NCBI GenBank assembly: GCA_945862285.1
Contig: CAMAYN010000009.1
Span: forward strand, 1-41,086
Direction: 5' to 3'
Length of the DNA: 41,086 nucleotides
From: Akkermansia muciniphila
Lineage (GTDB): Bacteria; Verrucomicrobiota; Verrucomicrobiia; Verrucomicrobiales; Akkermansiaceae
The position numbers were made by a program, and so were the translations under genes. Below the pieces are notes generated by a model, which saw only the letters and a program-made list of their open reading frames with translations, had not been told where the DNA came from and made no database searches. Positions 9,232-17,526 of the stretch are shown here, piece by piece (the first letter of the stretch is position 1; every line of letters starts with the position of its first letter).

Positions 9232-10035
9232 ATGGCCAAGCGAAATCAAATTAAATTAAAGTTTGGCAGAGAGCGGGATTTGATGCGCACTGCCTGCGAA
9301 ACCGCGTCTGTGATTCTACAAGAACTAGCTGCCCATGTGACAGCGGGAATGTCCACGAAGCAACTTGACGAATTCGCAGGAAATCTGATGAAGCTGCGCG
9401 AGTGCAAAAGTGCCTTTCTTGGCTATCGAGGCTTTCCTGCACAGACATGCATCTCCCTCAACGAAGAAGTCGTCCACGGTATTGGTCGTCACGATCGGAT
9501 CATACAAAATGGCGACATCGTGAGCATCGACGTAGGCATTGTAAAAAACGGGTGGATTGGCGATAATGCCGTTACGGTGGCGGTGGGCGCAATTCCTGAT
9601 GAAACGAAACTCTTACTCGCAGCTACCGAAGAATCACTTTTCCAAGCCATTTCTCGCTGTTTACCAGGGAAACGGCTGGCCGACGTTTGCGGCGCGGTGG
9701 AGGATTACGTGAAACCGCGCGGATTTAGCATTGTGCGCGACTTTGTAGGACATGGCGTAGGGCGCGATCTTCATGAGGAACCACAGATTCCGAACTATCG
9801 CCCGCAGGGAAAAACGCCGATTCTCGAGCCTGGTATGACCTTAGCCATTGAGCCGATGGTGAATGCCGGCACGGCAGCAATTCGCATCCTCGCTGATCGC
9901 TGGACAGTCGTTACCACAGACGCGAAGCCCTCCGCGCACTTTGAGCATACCGTATTGATCACTGATGGAGAGCCAGAAATCCTTACATGGCGACCACGCA
10001 CAGCGCTTCCAGAGCAATTGGGCATTTCGCTCTAG
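9232..10035 (+). CDS. map: Methionine aminopeptidase, type I
   Basis: CISLNEEVVHGIGRHDRIIQNGDIVSIDVGIVKNGWIGDNAVTVAVG...GHGVGRDLHEEPQIPNY...EPGMTLAIEPMV. Confidence 0.96.
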   Translation: MAKRNQIKLKFGRERDLMRTACETASVILQELAAHVTAGMSTKQLDEFAGNLMKLRECKSAFLGYRGFPAQTCISLNEEVVHGIGRHDRIIQNGDIVSIDVGIVKNGWIGDNAVTVAVGAIPDETKLLLAATEESLFQAISRCLPGKRLADVCGAVEDYVKPRGFSIVRDFVGHGVGRDLHEEPQIPNYRPQGKTPILEPGMTLAIEPMVNAGTAAIRILADRWTVVTTDAKPSAHFEHTVLITDGEPEILTWRPRTALPEQLGISL

Positions 10036-10078
10036 CGATCGCGTTTGAAATAGGTTCGCAAGGTTCATTCGCTAATAA

Positions 10079-11188
10079 GTGCGTTTTATCTCGCTTGGAA
10101 ACCGATTTCCCCTAGTTTTCTTTCACAGAAACAAGCCCTTGCTTGCTTGTCTCATTGTGCGTTGCTACTTTTGGTGCGTGTTACCGTGGTTTGAATCAGG
10201 ACAATTTCCGTTATATCTCGCGCCGATGGCTGGGGTGACGGATGTGGTATTTCGTCAATTATGCAAGGAGCTTGGAGCCGATGTCATGGTGACGGAATTT
10301 GTCTCGGCAGATGGCATCATTCAACGAGATGAATATACTAGGAAATATACCGAATTTCCCGAAGAACAGAGACCTGTGGGAATTCAATTATTCGGCGCCG
10401 ACGGCGAGAGAATGGGTGAGGCTGCTCGCAAAATCATCGACTGGAAAAAGCCCGATTTCATCGACATCAACTTCGGCTGCCCTGTCAATAAGGTCGTTTC
10501 CAAAAACGGGGGTTCTTCTCTGCTAAAGGATTGTCCCGTCTTGGCTTCCGTTGCTGCGGGGGTGGTGCGTGCCGTGAATGGTCAAGTACCAGTTACGGCG
10601 AAAATTCGGATCGGCTGGGATTCTGAGTCCATTAATGCGCCGCATGTGTGCCATATCCTCGAGGACTGCGGAATTCAGGCCATCGCCATTCATGGCAGAA
10701 CGCGCGCGCAAAGTTACAGCGGTCTCGCCGACTGGAATGTCATCGATCAATGCGCTCACCAAGCCAGAGTGCCGATCATTGGCAACGGCGATATTCACAC
10801 GGGAGCCGATGTGGCCATGCGCAAGCAGAGCACCGCAGTTTCGGGGATTATGATTGGACGCGCAGCAATGCAAAATCCATGGATTTTTCGTGAGGCTAAG
10901 CATTTTCTTGCCACATCAGAAATGCCCTGTCCTACCTCACTGGAAGACCGCTGGAAATTAATCCTTCGCCATTGCGCCCTTGCAGTAAATAGCTCACGCT
11001 ATGGCGGCGAACGTCACGCGATGATTGCCATGCGTGGGCGCTTGATGGCTTATTGCAAGGGCTTTCCAGGAGCTAAGGAAACTCGCTTAAAGCTAACAAA
11101 AATCGAATCTCTTGCCGATGTTCACGCTGTTGCGGAGTTTTCCGCTGCGCATTTCCATGATGCAGAGCTAACTCCCCATTCGCCATGA
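10079..11188 (+). CDS. dusB: tRNA-dihydrouridine synthase (DusB-like); true start probably downstream, e.g. GTG near 10178
   Basis: PLYLAPMAGVTDVVFRQLCKELGADVMVTEFVSADG...INFGCPVNKVVSKNGGSSLLKD...AIHGRTRAQSYSGLADW...GNGDI. Confidence 0.92.
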   Translation: MRFISLGNRFPLVFFHRNKPLLACLIVRCYFWCVLPWFESGQFPLYLAPMAGVTDVVFRQLCKELGADVMVTEFVSADGIIQRDEYTRKYTEFPEEQRPVGIQLFGADGERMGEAARKIIDWKKPDFIDINFGCPVNKVVSKNGGSSLLKDCPVLASVAAGVVRAVNGQVPVTAKIRIGWDSESINAPHVCHILEDCGIQAIAIHGRTRAQSYSGLADWNVIDQCAHQARVPIIGNGDIHTGADVAMRKQSTAVSGIMIGRAAMQNPWIFREAKHFLATSEMPCPTSLEDRWKLILRHCALAVNSSRYGGERHAMIAMRGRLMAYCKGFPGAKETRLKLTKIESLADVHAVAEFSAAHFHDAELTPHSP

Positions 11189-11946
11189 ATTATTGTTCCT
11201 TCTCGTCGTCGAAGATTTTTCTGCTAGGATTCTTTTGTGCCTTGTGCCAATGCTCCTCACAGCGAGTAATTCCTGACCGCCGGCCACCAGATAGGCGAGC
11301 CTTACAAGTCGCAATCGCCCGCAAATGCGCCGTGGTTGTTTCCTCTCAAAAAGATCTCCATCCGTGGTTGAGAAAGGGATTTTCGCGAGAAAATGCTCCC
11401 AAAGATGGCCAAGCAGGCACGGCAAGCCCTGTAACTGCCGATGGCTACCTACTGACCGCAGATCATGTGATTCATCAGTATAAAAATCGTTATATCCATG
11501 TCGTTTACGGCACCGGTTCTCAATTGCGAATCGCCCAAGCACGCGTTGTTTGGCGTGCTCCGTCAAGTGATTTGGCCCTGCTTCATGCGCCGATCGCCAC
11601 ACCATTTTTTTATCATTTTTCCTCGCCAGATCGTCCGATTGCTGAAGGTACAAGTATTTTTCATGGAGGGCTAAGCACTGGTCTGTCGCCTCTCTATGGC
11701 TCGCTCAATGACACAATTCCCTCACAGAATTTTTTCTCTCCCCCACAGCGTTTCCGCATGGACATCCCCCTTGTTCCAGGCGACAGTGGGGGCCCGATAC
11801 TCGATAACAATGCTCGTCTCATCGGAGTCAATTCTTCCGTCGAGTTTCTCGTTCCCATGGAAACACCCATTTTTACGGAATCTCACGGAGTACGGCCGAA
11901 TGTGCGTCATATCTTGAAAACTATCGAACGCGATCGCCGTAGATAG
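11185..11946 (+). CDS. Trypsin-like (HtrA/S1-type) serine protease, putative lipoprotein
   Basis: Catalytic-triad motifs LLTADHVI (His), SSDLALL (Asp), PGDSGGPI (Ser); N-terminal hydrophobic segment ending FCALCQCSS. Confidence 0.88.
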   Translation: MNYCSFSSSKIFLLGFFCALCQCSSQRVIPDRRPPDRRALQVAIARKCAVVVSSQKDLHPWLRKGFSRENAPKDGQAGTASPVTADGYLLTADHVIHQYKNRYIHVVYGTGSQLRIAQARVVWRAPSSDLALLHAPIATPFFYHFSSPDRPIAEGTSIFHGGLSTGLSPLYGSLNDTIPSQNFFSPPQRFRMDIPLVPGDSGGPILDNNARLIGVNSSVEFLVPMETPIFTESHGVRPNVRHILKTIERDRRR

Positions 11947-11977
11947 TACAACTTTAGCATGCGCTAGCAGGTTTCCT

Positions 11978-12412
11978 ATGTATCAATTTCTGAGTGCGAT
12001 TATTTTGCTGTTGATCTTGTCGCAGTGCGCCACACATTCGGCTGCTTGGAATACAGGGCGCACGGATTCTTTGGCGGAAAATCAAATCATGCTGGTACTG
12101 GAAAAGCCAGAATCGCTGGGCTGGAAGCGCCTACAATACGCCACAGAGCTTCATCCAGAATTTGCATTTTTCTTGGAAAAAATTGGCAAACCAGACTGCA
12201 TTGCCGAGACCACACAAGGCGATCGTCATTACATGATTTGTTACCAACTTGAGCAACGCCGTGCTTTTTCCTGTCGTTCTATTTTAGATCGACCATCCAT
12301 CCCCATGCAAGTTTCTGGGCCATACCCCATGTCTCATAAGGAATACTCTACACTTCGTGGATTAAAAAAACGGGCAGAAAGTGAAATGCGCACGAAAAGC
12401 GCATCGGAGTAG
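11978..12412 (+). CDS. Hypothetical lipoprotein
   Basis: 144 aa with MYQFLSAIILLLILSQC lipobox-like start; same strand as the protease gene. Confidence 0.7.
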   Translation: MYQFLSAIILLLILSQCATHSAAWNTGRTDSLAENQIMLVLEKPESLGWKRLQYATELHPEFAFFLEKIGKPDCIAETTQGDRHYMICYQLEQRRAFSCRSILDRPSIPMQVSGPYPMSHKEYSTLRGLKKRAESEMRTKSASE

Positions 12413-12420
12413 CCGAGAAT

Positions 12421-12699
12421 CTATCTCTCGATGCGGAATCCTTTAACGCCTTCAAGTGGGGGAATCACTTGCGTAATCATACCCTGAATGTGATGCGCCA
12501 CGCTCGATTCCTCTGCTAATTCCTGTAAAAACGCCTCAAGTTCGGACGAAGATTCTGCCATACACTGCAACTCCACTGTGCCATCTGGCAAATTCTTCAC
12601 CCATCCACAGACATCAAACGAAAGGGATGCCTGCTTAGCCGCATCGCGAAATCCTACCCCCTGAACTCTACCGGAAAATATCACTCTTTTCGCAACCAT
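12421..12699 (-). CDS. acyP: Acylphosphatase
   Basis: KRVIFSGRVQGVGFRDAAKQASLSFDVCGWVKNLPDGTVELQCMAES (VQGVGFR and GWVKNLPDGTVE motifs). Confidence 0.95.
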   Translation of the reverse strand: MVAKRVIFSGRVQGVGFRDAAKQASLSFDVCGWVKNLPDGTVELQCMAESSSELEAFLQELAEESSVAHHIQGMITQVIPPLEGVKGFRIER

Positions 12700-12860
12700 A
12701 CGCCTGACGCGCCTCGTATTTCAGAGCCAGATTGATTTGTAAACTAAGATATTGTAAAAAAAGTGAACCTTTTTAGAAAAAAATCCGCTTATTTATAAGA
12801 GAATGACGTTATATTTATGCATTACGTAAATCAAACAGCTCACTCATGTATCACAAGGGT

Positions 12861-13132
12861 GCTGATACTTCCCTACATCAGCATCCGCTACCGACGCACG
12901 ATCTCCCCCCCGTGCGACGGTGGCATCAAAGTTTTTTTCCAAAATTTGCGATTCAAGATGACAAACAGCACGGAAACAAAGAATTTTTTAGATTTTTCTG
13001 ACTTTCTTCTTGCCAAGTTTGCTCACGCCGCTATTTTCACCGCCCCTTCCTAGGCCGCCTTGAAACAAAGAAAGATTGAGGGGATCTATGCGGCAAATCT
13101 TTCATCAGCGCTCTTTCTGATTTAAGAAGAGC
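12861..13132 (+). promoter_or_regulatory. Candidate structured 5' leader of rpsB-tsf
   Basis: Hairpins GCTGAT...ATCAGC (12861-12882), CCGACGCACG...CGTGCGACGG (12891-12920) with a nearby T-run (12931+), and GCTCTT...AAGAGC (13110-13132) before the rpsB ATG. Confidence 0.45.
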
Positions 13133-13147
13133 AAAAATACAACACAC

Positions 13148-13831
13148 ATGATTAACGAACTCATCAATGAAATGGTGGACGCTGGCGTTCACTACGGTCA
13201 CCAAACGAAAAAATGGAATCCAAAAATGAAGCCTTATCTCCTCAAAGATAAGAGCGGCATTTACATCATCAATCTTGAAAAAACCGTTAAGTGCCTTGAC
13301 AAAGCCGCGGACTTCCTCGCTGGCGTGGCAGGCAAGGGCAAAAAGATTCTTTTTGTAGGCTGCAAGCGTCAAGCGCAAGAAGCCGTACGTGAAGCGGCAG
13401 ATGCCACTGGACAAAACTACGTCAATCACCGCTGGCTCGGTGGCATGCTCACCAACATGGCTACCGTTCGCAAGAGCGTAGAGCGTTTACGTTATCTCGA
13501 AAACATCGAGAAACAACCCGAGTTCAAGGCCATGTCCAAGAAGGAACTTGCGGCACTCGGACGCGAGCGAGAAAAACTCCTCCGCAACTTGCGCGGGATT
13601 CGCAACTTAGACAAAGCTCCAGATGCCATCGTCATTGTTGACTCCGCTAGAGAGTCAATCGCCGTTGCGGAAGCTCGACGCCTCAAGATCCCTATCGTCG
13701 CCATCGTCGATACCAATGCTGACCCATCGAAAGTAGAATACCCAATTCCTGCAAACGATGACGCCATCCGTTCGATCCGCATCATCCTACAAAACCTCGT
13801 GGACGCCATCGTTGTGGCATCCAAGGCTTAA
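13148..13831 (+). CDS. rpsB: 30S ribosomal protein S2
   Basis: EMVDAGVHYGHQTKKWNPKMKPYLLKDKSGIYIINLEKTV...NHRWLGGMLTNMATVRKSVERL. Confidence 0.98.
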   Translation: MINELINEMVDAGVHYGHQTKKWNPKMKPYLLKDKSGIYIINLEKTVKCLDKAADFLAGVAGKGKKILFVGCKRQAQEAVREAADATGQNYVNHRWLGGMLTNMATVRKSVERLRYLENIEKQPEFKAMSKKELAALGREREKLLRNLRGIRNLDKAPDAIVIVDSARESIAVAEARRLKIPIVAIVDTNADPSKVEYPIPANDDAIRSIRIILQNLVDAIVVASKA

Positions 13832-13847
13832 TTCCCTTCTCATGAAT

Positions 13848-13883
13848 GGGGCGGCCTGAAAAAAATCAGCGCCGCCCCTTTTT
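13848..13883 (+). terminator. Terminator/attenuator between rpsB and tsf
   Basis: GGGGCGGC-CTGA-AAAAAA-TCAG-C-GCCGCCCC followed by TTTTT. Confidence 0.8.
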
Positions 13884-13911
13884 ACTTCAAACCATATACG
13901 ACCAACCAACA

Positions 13912-14778
13912 ATGATCACTGCACAACTCGTTAAAGAACTCCGCGAAAAAACCAACGCCGGCATGATGGACTGCAAGCGCGCCCTTGAAGAAACCAATGG
14001 CGACTTCGATGCCGCCATTACGCTACTACGCGAAAAAGGAATTGCCAAAGCCGTCAAAAAAGCCGACCGCGTTGCCAACGAAGGAACCATTACTGCACGC
14101 GTATCCTCTTGCGGCAAATCGGGACTCATTCTCGAAGTTAACTGCGAGACGGATTTCGTTTCTAAGAATGACAATTTCCAAGGATTCGTCAAAGGCCTTG
14201 CCGATGCCCTCATCGCATCGGACGCCGCTGACCTTGATGCCGCTAACGCCGTCACCCTCGATGGACTTACCATTGCCGATGGACTCAAAGGAAAGATTAC
14301 CGAAATCGGAGAAAACCTCCTTTTCCGCAAATACGTTCGCTACGAAGCTCAAGGTGAAGGTGCCATCGCTTCCTACATCCACATGGGTGGTCGCGTCGGT
14401 GTTTTGGTGGAACTTGGTGCTATCAAGCCTGAAACAGCGTCGCAAGATGCCTTCAAAGAGTTAGTAAAAGACATCACTCTGCACATCGCAGCATTGAGCC
14501 CCCGTGGTCTTGCGGCGGAAGATATTTCTCCGGAAGTTGTTGCCGCAGAGGAGTCGATCTACCGCGCCCAACTTGCCGAACAAGGTAAACCAGAAGCCAT
14601 GTTTGACAAAATCATTCCCGGCATGATGAAAAAATTCTTTGCCGAAAACTGCCTCTTGGAGCAAGGATTCGTCAAAGACCCTGGCACCTCCGTGAAGGCT
14701 CTCCTTGCGGCAAAAGGCAAAGAACTCGGTGACGAGGTTACCCTGCGCCGTTACGTTCGTTTCGGTCTGGGAGAATAA
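13912..14778 (+). CDS. tsf: Elongation factor Ts
   Basis: MITAQLVKELREKTNAGMMDCKRALEETNGDFDAAITLLREKG...LEVNCETDFVSKND; start trimmed to 13912. Confidence 0.98.
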   Translation: MITAQLVKELREKTNAGMMDCKRALEETNGDFDAAITLLREKGIAKAVKKADRVANEGTITARVSSCGKSGLILEVNCETDFVSKNDNFQGFVKGLADALIASDAADLDAANAVTLDGLTIADGLKGKITEIGENLLFRKYVRYEAQGEGAIASYIHMGGRVGVLVELGAIKPETASQDAFKELVKDITLHIAALSPRGLAAEDISPEVVAAEESIYRAQLAEQGKPEAMFDKIIPGMMKKFFAENCLLEQGFVKDPGTSVKALLAAKGKELGDEVTLRRYVRFGLGE

Positions 14779-14798
14779 TCGTCCCCATCCATCTTGTA

Positions 14799-14833
14799 GA
14801 AAAAACCGCGCCTGTCATGGGTGCGGTTTTTTT
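14799..14833 (+). terminator. Rho-independent terminator after tsf
   Basis: AAAAACCGCGCC-tgtcatg-GGTGCGGTTTTTTT stem-loop (one G:T pair). Confidence 0.85.
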
Positions 14834-15007
14834 GTTGATGCAGCGCGGATGATGGTGAATTAAAGCAAATCATAGGGTTGAGGGAATGACATCGACAAAA
14901 AATGGCGATTCTTATTCCCCTCATTTGCGGGAACTTTTGCCCCCATTTGTGGGAATTGTTAGATAGGCAATTTCCTCTAATTTTGTTCTCCGAAACAAAA
15001 TACTTCC

Positions 15008-15958
15008 ATGAACGCGAAACTCATTATTTCCAGTGCAACAATCTATCTAACAGCAGCAAACCAACTACAAGCACAGTCGGTTTATTTAACATCCAGCTTC
15101 ACTGGACGAACAGCGGAAGACTGGGTATTTACTCACAGTCTCGGCGAAGGTGCGAGCTTGACCGCGGCAACTAGGAGAGACCCCGATGGACAAGGGTGGC
15201 TCCGTTTAACCAATAACGCCGCTCATCAAGCGAGCTTTGTTTATTACAACAAACCCATCCCTACAAAAGCAGGATTGCAGATGGATTTTGATATGACCAT
15301 CTGGGGCAGCACACGCGAATTAGGCGACGGGATCAGCATTGCACTTTTTTCGACAGAGGGAACACCGATCGCTGGTGGGTATGGAGGCTCGCTGGGGTAT
15401 GCACAACGAAATAACATCGGCGGTCTAAGTGGAGGTATCCTTGGTGTGGGATTTGATGTTTTTGGAAATTTTTCATCACCCACCGAGGGCCGACTCGGTG
15501 GACCGGAGCGTATTCGTAATTCGATCGCTCTCCGTGGAAGCATGGGCGCGGATCCCACCACTGGATACGAATACATTACGGGGGTAACTCCAGAAACCTC
15601 TTTCGCAACGCCAAATATCCGCAGCCGTCTCGATGCTTCGATTTACAATGTCCGTCTGCTCATGCCAAATGAAAATCAGTTTACTCTGCAAATGAAATTG
15701 TCCGATGAAAGTGATTACGTGACGCTAATCGACGGCATCGATCCAGGCATCGATCTTCCGGATGATATCCGCTTCGGATTCACTGCCGGCACGGGAGGCG
15801 CCTACAGTTTTCAAGAAGTCCGAAATATCAGTGTCACCTCATTCACAGGTTCACTCCCCTATCCCGTTCCTGAGCCATCTGCCCTGCTTTTGCTGAGCAT
15901 CTCGATGACGGGATTGCTCTGTTATCGCCGCCGTAACAATCGAGAAAATTCATACTGA
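15008..15958 (+). CDS. PEP-CTERM sorting-domain protein, L-type lectin-like N-terminal region
   Basis: C-terminus PVPEPSALLLLSISMTGLLCYRRRNN = PEP motif + TM + Arg cluster; N-terminal secretion signal. Confidence 0.85.
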   Translation: MNAKLIISSATIYLTAANQLQAQSVYLTSSFTGRTAEDWVFTHSLGEGASLTAATRRDPDGQGWLRLTNNAAHQASFVYYNKPIPTKAGLQMDFDMTIWGSTRELGDGISIALFSTEGTPIAGGYGGSLGYAQRNNIGGLSGGILGVGFDVFGNFSSPTEGRLGGPERIRNSIALRGSMGADPTTGYEYITGVTPETSFATPNIRSRLDASIYNVRLLMPNENQFTLQMKLSDESDYVTLIDGIDPGIDLPDDIRFGFTAGTGGAYSFQEVRNISVTSFTGSLPYPVPEPSALLLLSISMTGLLCYRRRNNRENSY

Positions 15959-16072
15959 CGGGATTTTCACCCTCCGATTTCAGTAACTCCCGATTCAGCG
16001 AAAAATCGTAAATCGTGACATGGGTATAAATTTGATTGGTATATATACTAAAGTTGTTATAGTAGTGACGCG

Positions 16073-17467
16073 ATGAATGATTTTTCAGCAATTTTAGCAA
16101 AAATGACGACAGCAAAGGTCGCGCAACCTGCCATCGATTCCTTTCAGCATAACTACGAGGCACTGGTGCGAAACGAGTCTGGACTGATTCCTGAGCAAGC
16201 CATTCTTCCCGCTATCGATTTACCAAACTGGGACGAGATCGTGACCTCTTGTCCAAACGTCGATGAAGAATTGCTTGGTCAATGCGTTGTCATTAAGCTC
16301 AATGGCGGACTCGGGACGAGCATGGGGCTTCAAGCCGCGAAAAGCTTACTCGATGTGCGCGAAGGCACAAATTTTCTCGACATCATGGTGAAGCAAATTC
16401 TTTTCCTGCGCGAATCGAGTGGGAAAAAAGTGCGTTTGCTGTTGATGAATAGTTTCAGCACCAGCGAAGATACCTTGCAGCATCTTCTGCGATACGAGGC
16501 TAATGGACTCTCCGCCGCGTCGGAAGTCGAATTAATGCAAAATCAAGCACCGAAGCTCGATGCCGCCACCCTGCAACCCGCTTCATGGCCGCAGGATCCA
16601 GAACTGGAATGGTGTCCTCCTGGACATGGCGATCTCTACCCCGCCCTTCTCGGAAGCGGTTGGCTGGAAAAACTCCTCGCCGCCGGGGTGAAATACGCAT
16701 TTGTTTCCAATTCTGACAATCTAGGCGCGGTGCTTGAACCAGCACTTCTGCAGTATTTCGCCAATAGCGGTAGCCCGTTTTTAATGGAAGTTACGCGGCG
16801 CACTCCTGCCGATAAAAAAGGCGGTCACCTCGCTGTGCGAAAGTCCGATGGTCAACTCCTTCTGCGAGAAGTAGCGCAGTGCCCAAGCGATGATTTAGAT
16901 GCATTTCAGGATATCAATACGCACCAATATTTTAACACCAACAATCTTTGGCTACGTCTCGATGTTTTGATGGAAACCCTTCAGCGGAATAAGGGTATTT
17001 TGCCGTTGCCGATGATCGTGAATCGTAAGACCATTGATCCCAGAGATAAAAATTCCACACCCGTCATTCAGCTTGAAGTCGCCATGGGTGCTGCCATTGA
17101 ATGTTTTCAAGGTGCCTCTGCCATTGAGATCCCACGTAGCCGATTCGCGCCCGTAAAAACGACTGCCGATCTTTTCTGTCTGCGCTCTGATGCCTACGTC
17201 GTCGGCAATGACGGACGGGTGATGCTACATCCTGATCGCAAGGGCGTGCCGCCAAACGTCGTCATGGATGATCACTATAAACTTGTTGATTCCATCGCTG
17301 CCATCGGAATGCCCTCGCTCATCGGATGTGGAACGCTGAAAATGACGGGATTATTGAATTTCGCCGATGGTGTGATCATTCGCGGAAATGTCTCATTCGT
17401 CAATTCCTCTAACGCACCTGTAACCATTTCAGCAGGTACTTATGAAAATGCCGATTTTTCATGGTAA
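16073..17467 (+). CDS. UTP--glucose-1-phosphate uridylyltransferase (UDPGP family)
   Basis: CVVIKLNGGLGTSMGLQAAKSLLDVREGTNFLDIMVKQI...WCPPGHGDLYPALLGSG...FVSNSDNLGAVLEP. Confidence 0.92.
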   Translation: MNDFSAILAKMTTAKVAQPAIDSFQHNYEALVRNESGLIPEQAILPAIDLPNWDEIVTSCPNVDEELLGQCVVIKLNGGLGTSMGLQAAKSLLDVREGTNFLDIMVKQILFLRESSGKKVRLLLMNSFSTSEDTLQHLLRYEANGLSAASEVELMQNQAPKLDAATLQPASWPQDPELEWCPPGHGDLYPALLGSGWLEKLLAAGVKYAFVSNSDNLGAVLEPALLQYFANSGSPFLMEVTRRTPADKKGGHLAVRKSDGQLLLREVAQCPSDDLDAFQDINTHQYFNTNNLWLRLDVLMETLQRNKGILPLPMIVNRKTIDPRDKNSTPVIQLEVAMGAAIECFQGASAIEIPRSRFAPVKTTADLFCLRSDAYVVGNDGRVMLHPDRKGVPPNVVMDDHYKLVDSIAAIGMPSLIGCGTLKMTGLLNFADGVIIRGNVSFVNSSNAPVTISAGTYENADFSW

Positions 17468-17526
17468 AATACGATCCATGACATAAAAATTTGAAAAAAA
17501 TCTGCCAGATTTAAGTAACTAAACCT

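Noticed and set aside
12817-13053. Plus-strand 78 aa ORF upstream of rpsB
   Set aside because: Overlaps predicted leader hairpins, no recognisable protein features.
14902-15174. Plus-strand 90 aa ORF
   Set aside because: Overlaps the start of the PEP-CTERM gene in another frame and the mini-hairpin region; not protein-like.
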